Positions 11,501 through 22,206 of a stretch of 64,000 bases of DNA are shown here, in pieces; positions within the stretch are counted from its first letter, which is position 1, and each line of letters begins with the position of its first letter. A model generated the notes under the pieces. That model was not told the origin of the DNA, did not search any database, and worked only from the letters and a program-made list of their open reading frames with translations. Source of the DNA: Tritrichomonas musculus (taxonomy: Eukaryota > Parabasalia > Tritrichomonadida > Tritrichomonadidae). Location: NCBI GenBank assembly GCA_039105265.1, contig JAPFFF010000045.1:496001-560000 (forward strand), given 5' to 3'. The position numbers were made by a program, and so were the translations under genes.

Positions 11501-14500
11501 CACGGAAACGAATACAGACGGGAACACGGAAGACCTTAAAGAATTTATTTTACAGATGGTTATACTTTACTTATATTTGAAGATGCAGGATTCGAAAGAC
11601 AAACGTACGGAACGGAATACATGAGCACGGAAACGAATACAGACGGGAACACGGAAGACCTTAAAGAATTTATTTTACAGATGGTTATACTTTACTTATA
11701 TTTGAAGATGCAGGATTCGAAAGACAAACGTACGGAACGGAATACATGAGCACGGAAACGAATACAGACGGGAACACGGAAGACCTTAAAGAATTTATTT
11801 TACAGATGGTTATACTTTACTTATATTTGAAGATGCAGGATTCGAAAGACAAACGTACAGAACGGAATACATGAGCACGGAAACGAATACAGAAACGAAC
11901 ACAGAAGAATATCTCGAAATTATGTTATATAAACAGTTCTATTTTGATTTTAAATATTATTCAGTAATCAGAATTAAAGAAAGGAATACATGAACACGGA
12001 AACGAATACAGACGGGAACGCGGAAGACCTTAAAGAATTTATTTTACAGATGGTTATACTTTACTTATATTTGAAGATGCAGGATTCGAAAGACAAACGT
12101 ACGGAACGGAATACATGAGCACGGAAACGAATACAGACGGGAACACGGAAGACCTTAAAGAATTTATTTTACAGATGGTTATACTTTACTTATATTTGAA
12201 GATGCAGGATTCGAAAGACAAACGTACGGAACGGAATACATGAGCACGGAAACGAATACAGACGGGAACACGGAAGACCTTAAAGAATTTATTTTACAGA
12301 TGGTTATACTTTACTTATATTTGAAGATGCAGGATTCGAAAGACAAACGTACGGAACGGAATACATGAGCACGGAAACGAATACAGACGGGAACACGGAA
12401 GACCTTAAAGAATTTATTTTACAGATGGTTATACTTTACTTATATTTGAAGATGCAGGATTCGAAAGACAAACGTACGGAACGGAATACATGAGCACGGA
12501 AACGAATACAGACGGGAACACGGAAGACCTTAAAGAATTTATTTTACAGATGGTTATACTTTACTTATATTTGAAGATGCAGGATTCGAAAGACAAACGT
12601 ACGGAACGGAATACATGAGCACGGAAACGAATACAGACGGGAACACGGAAGACCTTAAAGAATTTATTTTACAGATGGTTATACTTTACTTATATTTGAA
12701 GATGCAGGATTCGAAAGACAAACGTACGGAACGGAATACATGAGCACGGAAACGAATACAGACGGGAACACGGAAGACCTTAAAGAATTTATTTTACAGA
12801 TGGTTATACTTTACTTATATTTGAAGATGCAGGATTCGAAAGACAAACGTACAGAACGGAATACATGAGCACGGAAACGAATACAGATGGGAACACGGAA
12901 GACCTTAAAAAATTTATTTTACAGATGGTTATACTTTACTTATATTTGAAGATGCAGGATTCGAAAGACAAACGTACAGAACGGGATACATGAACACGGA
13001 AACGAATACAGAAACGAACACAGAAGAATATCTCGAAATTATGTTATATAAACAGTTCTATTTTGATTTTAAATATTATTCAGTAATCAGAATTAAAGAA
13101 AGGAATACATGAACACGGAAACGAATACAGACGGGAACGCGGAAGACCTTAAAGAATTTATTTTACAGATGGTTATACTTTACTTATATTTGAAGATGCA
13201 GGATTCGAAAGACAAACGTACGGAACGGAATACATGAGCACGGAAACGAATACAGACGGGAACACGGAAGACCTTAAAGAATTTATTTTACAGATGGTTA
13301 TACTTTACTTATATTTGAAGATGCAGGATTCGAAAGACAAACGTACGGAACGGAATACATGAGCACGGAAACGAATACAGACGGGAACACGGAAGACCTT
13401 AAAGAATTTATTTTACAGATGGTTATACTTTACTTATATTTGAAGATGCAGGATTCGAAAGACAAACGTACGGAACGGAATACATGAGCACGGAAACGAA
13501 TACAGACGGGAACACGGAAGACCTTAAAGAATTTATTTTACAGATGGTTATACTTTACTTATATTTGAAGATGCAGGATTCGAAAGACAAACGTACAGAA
13601 CGGAATACATGAGCACGGAAACGAATACAGATGGGAACACGGAAGACCTTAAAAAATTTATTTTACAGATGGTTATACTTTACTTATATTTGAAGATGCA
13701 GGATTCGAAAGACAAACGTACGGAACGGAATACATGAGCACGGAAACGAATACAGACGGGAACACGGAAGACCTTAAAGAATTTATTTTACAGATGGTTA
13801 TACTTTACTTATATTTGAAGATGCAGGATTCGAAAGACAAACGTACGGAACGGAATACATGAGCACGGAAACGAATACAGACGGGAACACGGAAGACCTT
13901 AAAGAATTTATTTTACAGATGGTTATACTTTACTTATATTTGAAGATGCAGGATTCGAAAGACAAACGTACGGAACGGAATACATGAGCACGGAAACGAA
14001 TACAGACGGGAACACGGAAGACCTTAAAGAATTTATTTTACAGATGGTTATACTTTACTTATATTTGAAGATGCAGGATTCGAAAGACAAACGTACGGAA
14101 CGGAATACATGAGCACGGAAACGAATACAGACGGGAACACGGAAGACCTTAAAGAATTTATTTTACAGATGGTTATACTTTACTTATATTTGAAGATGCA
14201 GGATTCGAAAGACAAACGTACAGAACGGAATACATGAACACGGAAACGAATACAGAAACGAACACAGAAGAATATCTCGAAATTATGTTATATAAACAGT
14301 TCTATTTTGATTTTAAATATTATTCAGTAATCAGAATTAAAGAAAGGAATACATGAACACGGAAACGAATACAGACGGGAACACGGAAGACCTTAAAGAA
14401 TTTATTTTACAGATGGTTATACTTTACTTATATTTGAAGATGCAGGATTCGAAAGACAAACGTACGGAACGGAATACATGAGCACGGAAACGAATACAGA

Positions 14501-17500
14501 CGGGAACACGGAAGACCTTAAAGAATTTATTTTACAGATGGTTATACTTTACTTATATTTGAAGATGCAGGATTCGAAAGACAAACGTACAGAACGGAAT
14601 ACATGAGCACGGAAACGAATACAGAAACGAACACAGAAGAATATCTCGAAATTATGTTATATAAACAGTTCTATTTTGATTTTAAATATTATTCAGTAAT
14701 CAGAATTAAAGAAAGGAATACATGAACACGGAAACGAATACAGACGGGAACGCGGAAGACCTTAAAGAATTTATTTTACAGATGGTTATACTTTACTTAT
14801 ATTTGAAGATGCAGGATTCGAAAGACAAACGTACGGAACGGAATACATGAGCACGGAAACGAATACAGACGGGAACACGGAAGACCTTAAAGAATTTATT
14901 TTACAGATGGTTATACTTTACTTATATTTGAAGATGCAGGATTCGAAAGACAAACGTACGGAACGGAATACATGAGCACGGAAACGAATACAGACGGGAA
15001 CACGGAAGACCTTAAAGAATTTATTTTACAGATGGTTATACTTTACTTATATTTGAAGATGCAGGATTCGAAAGACAAACGTACGGAACGGAATACATGA
15101 GCACGGAAACGAATACAGACGGGAACACGGAAGACCTTAAAGAATTTATTTTACAGATGGTTATACTTTACTTATATTTGAAGATGCAGGATTCGAAAGA
15201 CAAACGTACAGAACGGAATACATGAGCACGGAAACGAATACAGATGGGAACACGGAAGACCTTAAAAAATTTATTTTACAGATGGTTATACTTTACTTAT
15301 ATTTGAAGATGCAGGATTCGAAAGACAAACGTACGGAACGGAATACATGAGCACGGAAACGAATACAGACGGGAACACGGAAGACCTTAAAGAATTTATT
15401 TTACAGATGGTTATACTTTACTTATATTTGAAGATGCAGGATTCGAAAGACAAACGTACGGAACGGAATACATGAGCACGGAAACGAATACAGACGGGAA
15501 CACGGAAGACCTTAAAGAATTTATTTTACAGATGGTTATACTTTACTTATATTTGAAGATGCAGGATTCGAAAGACAAACGTACGGAACGGAATACATGA
15601 GCACGGAAACGAATACAGACGGGAACACGGAAGACCTTAAAGAATTTATTTTACAGATGGTTATACTTTACTTATATTTGAAGATGCAGGATTCGAAAGA
15701 CAAACGTACGGAACGGAATACATGAGCACGGAAACGAATACAGACGGGAACACGGAAGACCTTAAAGAATTTATTTTACAGATGGTTATACTTTACTTAT
15801 ATTTGAAGATGCAGGATTCGAAAGACAAACGTACAGAACGGAATACATGAACACGGAAACGAATACAGAAACGAACACAGAAGAATATCTCGAAATTATG
15901 TTATATAAACAGTTCTATTTTGATTTTAAATATTATTCAGTAATCAGAATTAAAGAAAGGAATACATGAACACGGAAACGAATACAGACGGGAACACGGA
16001 AGACCTTAAAGAATTTATTTTACAGATGGTTATACTTTACTTATATTTGAAGATGCAGGATTCGAAAGACAAACGTACGGAACGGAATACATGAGCACGG
16101 AAACGAATACAGACGGGAACACGGAAGACCTTAAAGAATTTATTTTACAGATGGTTATACTTTACTTATATTTGAAGATGCAGGATTCGAAAGACAAACG
16201 TACGGAACGGAATACATGAGCACGGAAACGAATACAGACGGGAACACGGAAGACCTTAAAGAATTTATTTTACAGATGGTTATACTTTACTTATATTTGA
16301 AGATGCAGGATTCGAAAGACAAACGTACGGAACGGAATACATGAGCACGGAAACGAATACAGACGGGAACACGGAAGACCTTAAAGAATTTATTTTACAG
16401 ATGGTTATACTTTACTTATATTTGAAGATGCAGGATTCGAAAGACAAACGTACAGAACGGAATACATGAACACGGAAACGAATACAGAAACGAACACAGA
16501 AGAATATCTCGAAATTATGTTATATAAACAGTTCTATTTTGATTTTAAATATTATTCAGTAATCAGAATTAAAGAAAGGAATACATGAACACGGAAACGA
16601 ATACAGACGGGAACGCGGAAGACCTTAAAGAATTTATTTTACAGATGGTTATACTTTACTTATATTTGAAGATGCAGGATTCGAAAGACAAACGTACGGA
16701 ACGGAATACATGAGCACGGAAACGAATACAGACGGGAACACGGAAGACCTTAAAGAATTTATTTTACAGATGGTTATACTTTACTTATATTTGAAGATGC
16801 AGGATTCGAAAGACAAACGTACGGAACGGAATACATGAGCACGGAAACGAATACAGACGGGAACACGGAAGACCTTAAAGAATTTATTTTACAGATGGTT
16901 ATACTTTACTTATATTTGAAGATGCAGGATTCGAAAGACAAACGTACGGAACGGAATACATGAGCACGGAAACGAATACAGACGGGAACACGGAAGACCT
17001 TAAAGAATTTATTTTACAGATGGTTATACTTTACTTATATTTGAAGATGCAGGATTCGAAAGACAAACGTACAGAACGGAATACATGAACACGGAAACGA
17101 ATACAGATGGGAACACGGAAGACCTTAAAAAATTTATTTTACAGATGGTTATACTTTACTTATATTTGAAGATGCAGGATTCGAAAGACAAACGTACGGA
17201 ACGGAATACATGAGCACGGAAACGAATACAGACGGGAACACGGAAGACCTTAAAGAATTTATTTTACAGATGGTTATACTTTACTTATATTTGAAGATGC
17301 AGGATTCGAAAGACAAACGTACGGAACGGAATACATGAGCACGGAAACGAATACAGACGGGAACACGGAAGACCTTAAAGAATTTATTTTACAGATGGTT
17401 ATACTTTACTTATATTTGAAGATGCAGGATTCGAAAGACAAACGTACGGAACGGAATACATGAGCACGGAAACGAATACAGACGGGAACACGGAAGACCT

Positions 17501-18411
17501 TAAAGAATTTATTTTACAGATGGTTATACTTTACTTATATTTGAAGATGCAGGATTCGAAAGACAAACGTACGGAACGGAATACATGAGCACGGAAACGA
17601 ATACAGACGGGAACACGGAAGACCTTAAAGAATTTATTTTACAGATGGTTATACTTTACTTATATTTGAAGATGCAGGATTCGAAAGACAAACGTACAGA
17701 ACGGAATACATGAACACGGAAACGAATACAGAAACGAACACAGAAGAATATCTCGAAATTATGTTATATAAACAGTTCTATTTTGATTTTAAATATTATT
17801 CAGTAATCAGAATTAAAGAAAGGAATACATGAACACGGAAACGAATACAGACGGGAACACGGAAGACCTTAAAGAATTTATTTTACAGATGGTTATACTT
17901 TACTTATATTTGAAGATGCAGGATTCGAAAGACAAACGTACGGAACGGAATACATGAGCACGGAAACGAATACAGACGGGAACACGGAAGACCTTAAAGA
18001 ATTTATTTTACAGATGGTTATACTTTACTTATATTTGAAGATGCAGGATTCGAAAGACAAACGTACAGAACGGAATACATGAACACGGAAACGAATACAG
18101 AAACGAACACAGAAGAATATCTCGAAATTATGTTATATAAACAGTTCTATTTTGATTTTAAATATTATTCAGTAATCAGAATTAAAGAAAGGAATACATG
18201 AACACGGAAACGAATACAGACGGGAACACGGAAGACCTTAAAGAATTTATTTTACAGATGGTTATACTTTACTTATATTTGAAGATGCAGGATTCGAAAG
18301 ACAAACGTACGGAACGGAATACATGAGCACGGAAACGAATACAGACGGGAACACGGAAGAATATCTTGAAATTATGTTATATAAACAGTTCTATTTTGAT
18401 TTTAAATAATC
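5550..18411 (+). repeat. array A: about 104 tandem units of 125 bp and 119 bp
   Basis: Two related unit types alternate irregularly: about 88 copies of a 125-bp unit and 16 of a 119-bp unit. Between successive 119-bp units I count roughly 7,5,2,8,8,5,4,8,9,2,9,4,9,2,1 of the 125-bp type. Both types share the block GGAATACATGARCACGGAAA and differ in the middle. Copies vary at very few sites (GAC/GAT, ACG/GCG, ACG/ACA, GAA/AAA). The unit before each 119-bp unit carries ACA in GTACAGAACG, and the one after it usually carries GCG, so a higher-order pattern is homogenised. Each unit also contains a 42- or 40-codon open frame whose TGA stop overlaps the next ATG (ATGA). The last unit is a hybrid of the two types and ends near 18411. 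Confidence 0.95.
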
Positions 18412-18625
18412 AGATGAACGTCAATCGACAGGCACTTCCCCGCTCGACCAACGAACCACGCAAATCACACATATAATCAATACAACACAGATTCACTATA
18501 CAAAGTCTCACTCGTTCGCAGACTCGCCGGCCGATGTTGATTGTATATCAGCATCGACCGGCGATTGACAAAGTAACTCAGCCAGAAAAATGTTTTATCA
18601 CTCATTACTCATAACATACAAAACA
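18412..18625 (-). repeat. single inverted copy of the array B unit
   Basis: The reverse complement matches the 255-bp unit over most of its length with scattered changes. It includes CACTTCCCCGCTCGACCAAC, the CAAAGTCTCAC segment and the GC-rich palindrome (about 18532-18570, one arm changed to CGACCGG). Its orientation is opposite to array B across the transposase gene, so the gene is bracketed by inverted subterminal-type repeats. Confidence 0.85.
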
Positions 18626-18882
18626 AATATTTTTTACTTAAAAATAAAGATTCATATTAAATTTTAACTTTTCTTTACTCTTTAAATCTAAAAAAAAACT
18701 TTATCTCCATATTTTGCTGTTCTAAGCTCATTTTTGGATGCGCTTTATTATTAATGTTTGATTTCTTCTATAATCTTTGCATTTTAAAATAAAGGAAATT
18801 GTAAACTATTGAAAAAAAAAAAAAAAAAAATCAAAATGTTTTTACTGAGATTTATTAATTCTGTGTCATAAAGCTTATTTCT
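18626..18882. other. spacer between repeat and transposase 3' end
   Basis: AT-rich DNA with an A18 run at about 18811-18829. It holds the transposase 3' flank. The gene's stop lies in a TAAA context typical of trichomonad polyadenylation signals. Confidence 0.5.
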
Positions 18883-20715
18883 TTAATAGTATTGATCTTC
18901 ATAAATTTCATTTTCATCAAAATCCTCTTCTTCATTAAAGTCTTCTTCTTCAAGATTTTCGTTAAGTGCATCTTTTTCTTCCTCGTCAATGTCGTCTTCT
19001 TCTTCGATATCATCAGCTTCATAATTGGGTTCATTTGTGCCATTATCATCTTGTTTAAAATCATAACCTCGGTTCACAAGCTCTTCAGTTAATCCTGGAA
19101 TGTTCCATCCTGCTCTACGTGCATTTGCTGATATTCTTGCCCAAGCAATGAGTAGATGGTTTGTGATTGTCTCGTATCTTTGTGTGCCATAGAATATTCG
19201 GGAACCTGCCAATGATCTTAAGTGTGCTTTGAGAATCCCAAATATTCGCCTATCCAATGGTTGATAAATGCTTGTGCCGCATGCTGGAACATAGATCAAT
19301 TCAATTCCTAGAGCTTTTGCTTCTTCTTTAACAGCATCTGTTCGGTGGGCTTTGTAGCAATCAAGAACAAGGGCACATGGTTTCCTACCAGCACATTCAG
19401 CATGCAGCCAGTTTAAGTACTGGATCATGATTTGTTCATCAACCCATCCGTTTTTAGACGGCCATGCTTCAGCTCGTTTTGCTGCTCTAAATTTTGAACA
19501 ACAGGCATCTGTTTTTCCTTTAGCCAGTAGGATTAGAGGGAGCTTTTCATTGTATGTTATTGTTGCAATAGCCGTGAAACACTCTTTTTCGCTCCTGCTT
19601 CCTTCAAATATAACTTTTTCCAATCCTACCGGTGCAATAGTTCGCAGTGTGCCGTTATTGATGCGTACCGATGTCTCGTCCATGTTATACACCGATTTTC
19701 TTGTATATTTAAGGACCGCATCTGCTACTTTCTGAATGAACTCATCAATGTAAGTCTTCTTTATTGCTCCGCGCCGAGAATAATGAGCAAGCCTAAAGGA
19801 GAAATGATTTCTCTTCATGAAAGTTCTAACCCACGTATCTGAAAATATTGGATCTGGCAGTCGATATTCTTCAATGATTTTGACTTGCATCTCAATTAGT
19901 GGCTTTCTTCTTTCATCTGGAACAATCTGACTTAAAAGAATTTGAGACTCACGAATGAATTCATTCGTGTACGAACCATTATCATTATATATAGGAGTAT
20001 CAGACATGATAAAAAATTGAAAAGCAGCTCTTTCGGCAAGTACCCAGGGAAGCATGTACATTTTCTTGGCTCTTTGCCTAACTATTTCCTTAGATATAAA
20101 CTTATGTTCATTGAACATTGTCAAGATTTCACTAGCCAGCAGTTCCTCATGTTCTTTAATAAAATATTTGCGAAGTGGTGGCATTGTACGCTCCTTTTTC
20201 TTGATTTTCCTTACGTCATTAGTTATTTCCTGAGCAAGCACTAACTCGGCATATTTGGCATAGCATTGCATTCCTGTACGACCAGGTATACATAAAGGGA
20301 GATACTTCAAAAAAGAAGAATCTTGAGCTCTCTCCGCAATGTACTTCATTAGTTCGACCTCTGTGTTTGACCAGGTTTTCCCTTTGCGGCTTTCAAAGAA
20401 AGGATAGCAATTATGATGAAGAAATGCTTCTGGGTTAGTCGCTAGATTTGCAATGGTTTGCTTTCCATCTTCAGAGGATAGATACTGGCAAACTTCCGTA
20501 AGAGGCTTATAATAATTTTCCATGTAGGAATAGTACAGGACTGATAACTCTGGGGCAGAATATTTGAAAAGGTGGTCATTAAATTTTTTGTGAAGAGAGG
20601 GTGTTAAATCACGAAATGAAATTTTGGGATTAACAATTTTCATTTGCGTAATATAAGCATATTCTTCTTCTGTCAATCTATCTGATAAAAGATCAAGCAT
20701 TTCTTGAACAGACAT
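18883..20715 (-). CDS. Tc1/mariner-superfamily (pogo/Tc5-like) DDE transposase, 610 aa
   Basis: Start ATG at 20715, open throughout. Domains: an N-terminal helical region (1-100); a SANT/Myb-like module at about 112-160 (KTWSNTEVELMKYIA ... GRTGMQCYAKY); a CENP-B/Tc5-type helix-turn-helix at about 285-320 (SDTWVRTFMKRNHFSFR); and a DDE_1 catalytic core with acids D346 (YNMDET), D452 (VLDCYKAHRTD) and D488 (YQPLDRRIFG). D452 and D488 have 35 residues between them, as in pogo/Tc5-like enzymes. A very acidic tail follows (about 565-610). It should bind the element's repeats and carry out cut-and-paste transposition with TA duplication. It is the only gene of the 23-kb element, and all catalytic acids are present. 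The 255-bp array lies directly upstream, so the array could hold its promoter or binding sites. Base composition is richer in GC than the flanks. Confidence 0.9.
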   Translation of the reverse strand: MSVQEMLDLLSDRLTEEEYAYITQMKIVNPKISFRDLTPSLHKKFNDHLFKYSAPELSVLYYSYMENYYKPLTEVCQYLSSEDGKQTIANLATNPEAFLHHNCYPFFESRKGKTWSNTEVELMKYIAERAQDSSFLKYLPLCIPGRTGMQCYAKYAELVLAQEITNDVRKIKKKERTMPPLRKYFIKEHEELLASEILTMFNEHKFISKEIVRQRAKKMYMLPWVLAERAAFQFFIMSDTPIYNDNGSYTNEFIRESQILLSQIVPDERRKPLIEMQVKIIEEYRLPDPIFSDTWVRTFMKRNHFSFRLAHYSRRGAIKKTYIDEFIQKVADAVLKYTRKSVYNMDETSVRINNGTLRTIAPVGLEKVIFEGSRSEKECFTAIATITYNEKLPLILLAKGKTDACCSKFRAAKRAEAWPSKNGWVDEQIMIQYLNWLHAECAGRKPCALVLDCYKAHRTDAVKEEAKALGIELIYVPACGTSIYQPLDRRIFGILKAHLRSLAGSRIFYGTQRYETITNHLLIAWARISANARRAGWNIPGLTEELVNRGYDFKQDDNGTNEPNYEADDIEEEDDIDEEEKDALNENLEEEDFNEEEDFDENEIYEDQYY

Positions 20716-20833
20716 AGAGATATTTTGAAAAAAAAAGTAATTTTCGTATTTTCAAAATATAATTGAATTGTTATTTGGCCATATTAAATTTATAAATATC
20801 TTATTAAGTTACTAATTTTGATGGTGTTTTTAA
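20716..20833 (-). promoter_or_regulatory. transposase 5' flank (presumed promoter)
   Basis: 118 bp of AT-rich DNA between the transposase ATG and array B. It must hold the start region unless transcription begins in the array. No motif is decisive. Confidence 0.3.
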
Positions 20834-20892
20834 TTTGCATGTTATGCCTAATGAGTGTTAAAACATTTTTCTGCCTGAGTTACTTTGCCACT

Positions 20893-20931
20893 CGCCGGCC
20901 GATGTTGATTGTATATCAGCATCGGCCGGCG
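20893..20931. repeat. first GC-rich palindrome of array B ('flip' form)
   Basis: Arms CGCCGGCCGATG and CATCGGCCGGCG surround the centre TTGATTGTATATCAG. It recurs every 255 bp and could extrude as a cruciform or hairpin. Its GC content contrasts strongly with the surroundings. Confidence 0.9.
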
Positions 20932-22167
20932 TGTCTGCTAATGTGTGAGACTTTGTATAGCGAATATGTGCTGCATTGATTGTGCGTGTGATTTGCGTTG
21001 TTGGTTGGTCGAGCGGGGAAGTGCCTGCTGGTCGAAGTTCATCTGATAAAAATTTTTTGTTTCTGTTCTTCTGTTGCGTCTGATATTGTTTGCATGTTAT
21101 GCCTAATGAGTGTTAAAACATTTTTCTGCCTGAGTTACTTTGCCACTCGCCGGCCGATGTTGATTGTATATCAGCATCGGCCGGCGTGTCTGCTAATGTG
21201 TGAGACTTTGTATAGCGAATATGTGTTGCATTGATTGTGCGTGTGATTTGCGTTGTTGGTTGGTCGAGCGGGGAAGTGCCTGCTGGTCGAAGTTCATCTG
21301 ATAAAAATTTTTTGTTTCTGTTCTTCTGTTGCGTCTGATATTGTTTGCATTTTATGCCTAATGAGTGTTAAAACATTTTTCTGCCTGAGTTACTTTGCCA
21401 CTCGCCGGCCGATGTTGATTGTATATCAGCATCGGCCGGCGTGTCTGCTAATGTGTGAGACTTTGTATAGCGAATATGTGCTGCATTGATTGTGCGTGTG
21501 ATTTGCGTTGTTGGTTGGTCGAGCGGGGAAGTGCCTGCTGGTCGAAGTTCATCTGATAAAAATTTTTTGTTTCTGTTCTTCTGTTGCGTCTGATATTGTT
21601 TGCATGTTATGCCTAATGAGTGTTAAAACATTTTTCTGCCTGAGTTACTTTGCCACTCGCCGGCCGATGTTGATTGTATATCAGCATCGGCCGGCGTGTC
21701 TGCTAATGTGTGAGACTTTGTATAGCGAATATGTGCTGCATTGATTGTGCGTGTGATTTGCGTTGTTGGTTGGTCGAGCGGGGAAGTGCCTGCTGGTCGA
21801 AGTTCATCTGATAAAAATTTTTTGTTTCTGTTCTTCTGTTGCGTCTGATATTGTTTGCATGTTATGCCTAATGAGTGTTAAAACATTTTTCTGCCTGAGT
21901 TACTTTGCCACTCGCCGGCCGATGTTGATTGTATATCAGCATCGGCCGGCGTGTCTGCTAATGTGTGAGACTTTGTATAGCGAATATGTGTTGCATTGAT
22001 TGTGCGTGTGATTTGCGTTGTTGGTTGGTCGAGCGGGGAAGTGCCTGCTGGTCGAAGTTCATCTGATAAAAATTTTTTGTTTCTGTTCTTCTGTTGCGTC
22101 TGATATTGTTTGCATGTTATGCCTAATGAGTGTTAAAACATTTTTCTGCCTGAGTTACTTTGCCACT

Positions 22168-22206
22168 CGCCGGCCGATGCTGATATACAATCAGCATCGG
22201 CCGGCG
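22168..22206. repeat. palindrome with inverted centre ('flop' form)
   Basis: Same arms, but the centre reads CTGATATACAATCAG, i.e. the 13-bp core TGATTGTATATCA is inverted. The same form is found at 26758-26796, 18 units later, and relative to unit orientation in the inverted copy at 18532-18570. Confidence 0.9.

Noticed and set aside
5550-18411. CRISPR-like array
   Set aside because: Eukaryotic context, units are tandem without unique spacers, and the period is 119-125 bp.
18855-20244. Plus-strand frames opposite the 610-aa transposase
   Set aside because: Antisense shadows; no family resemblance.
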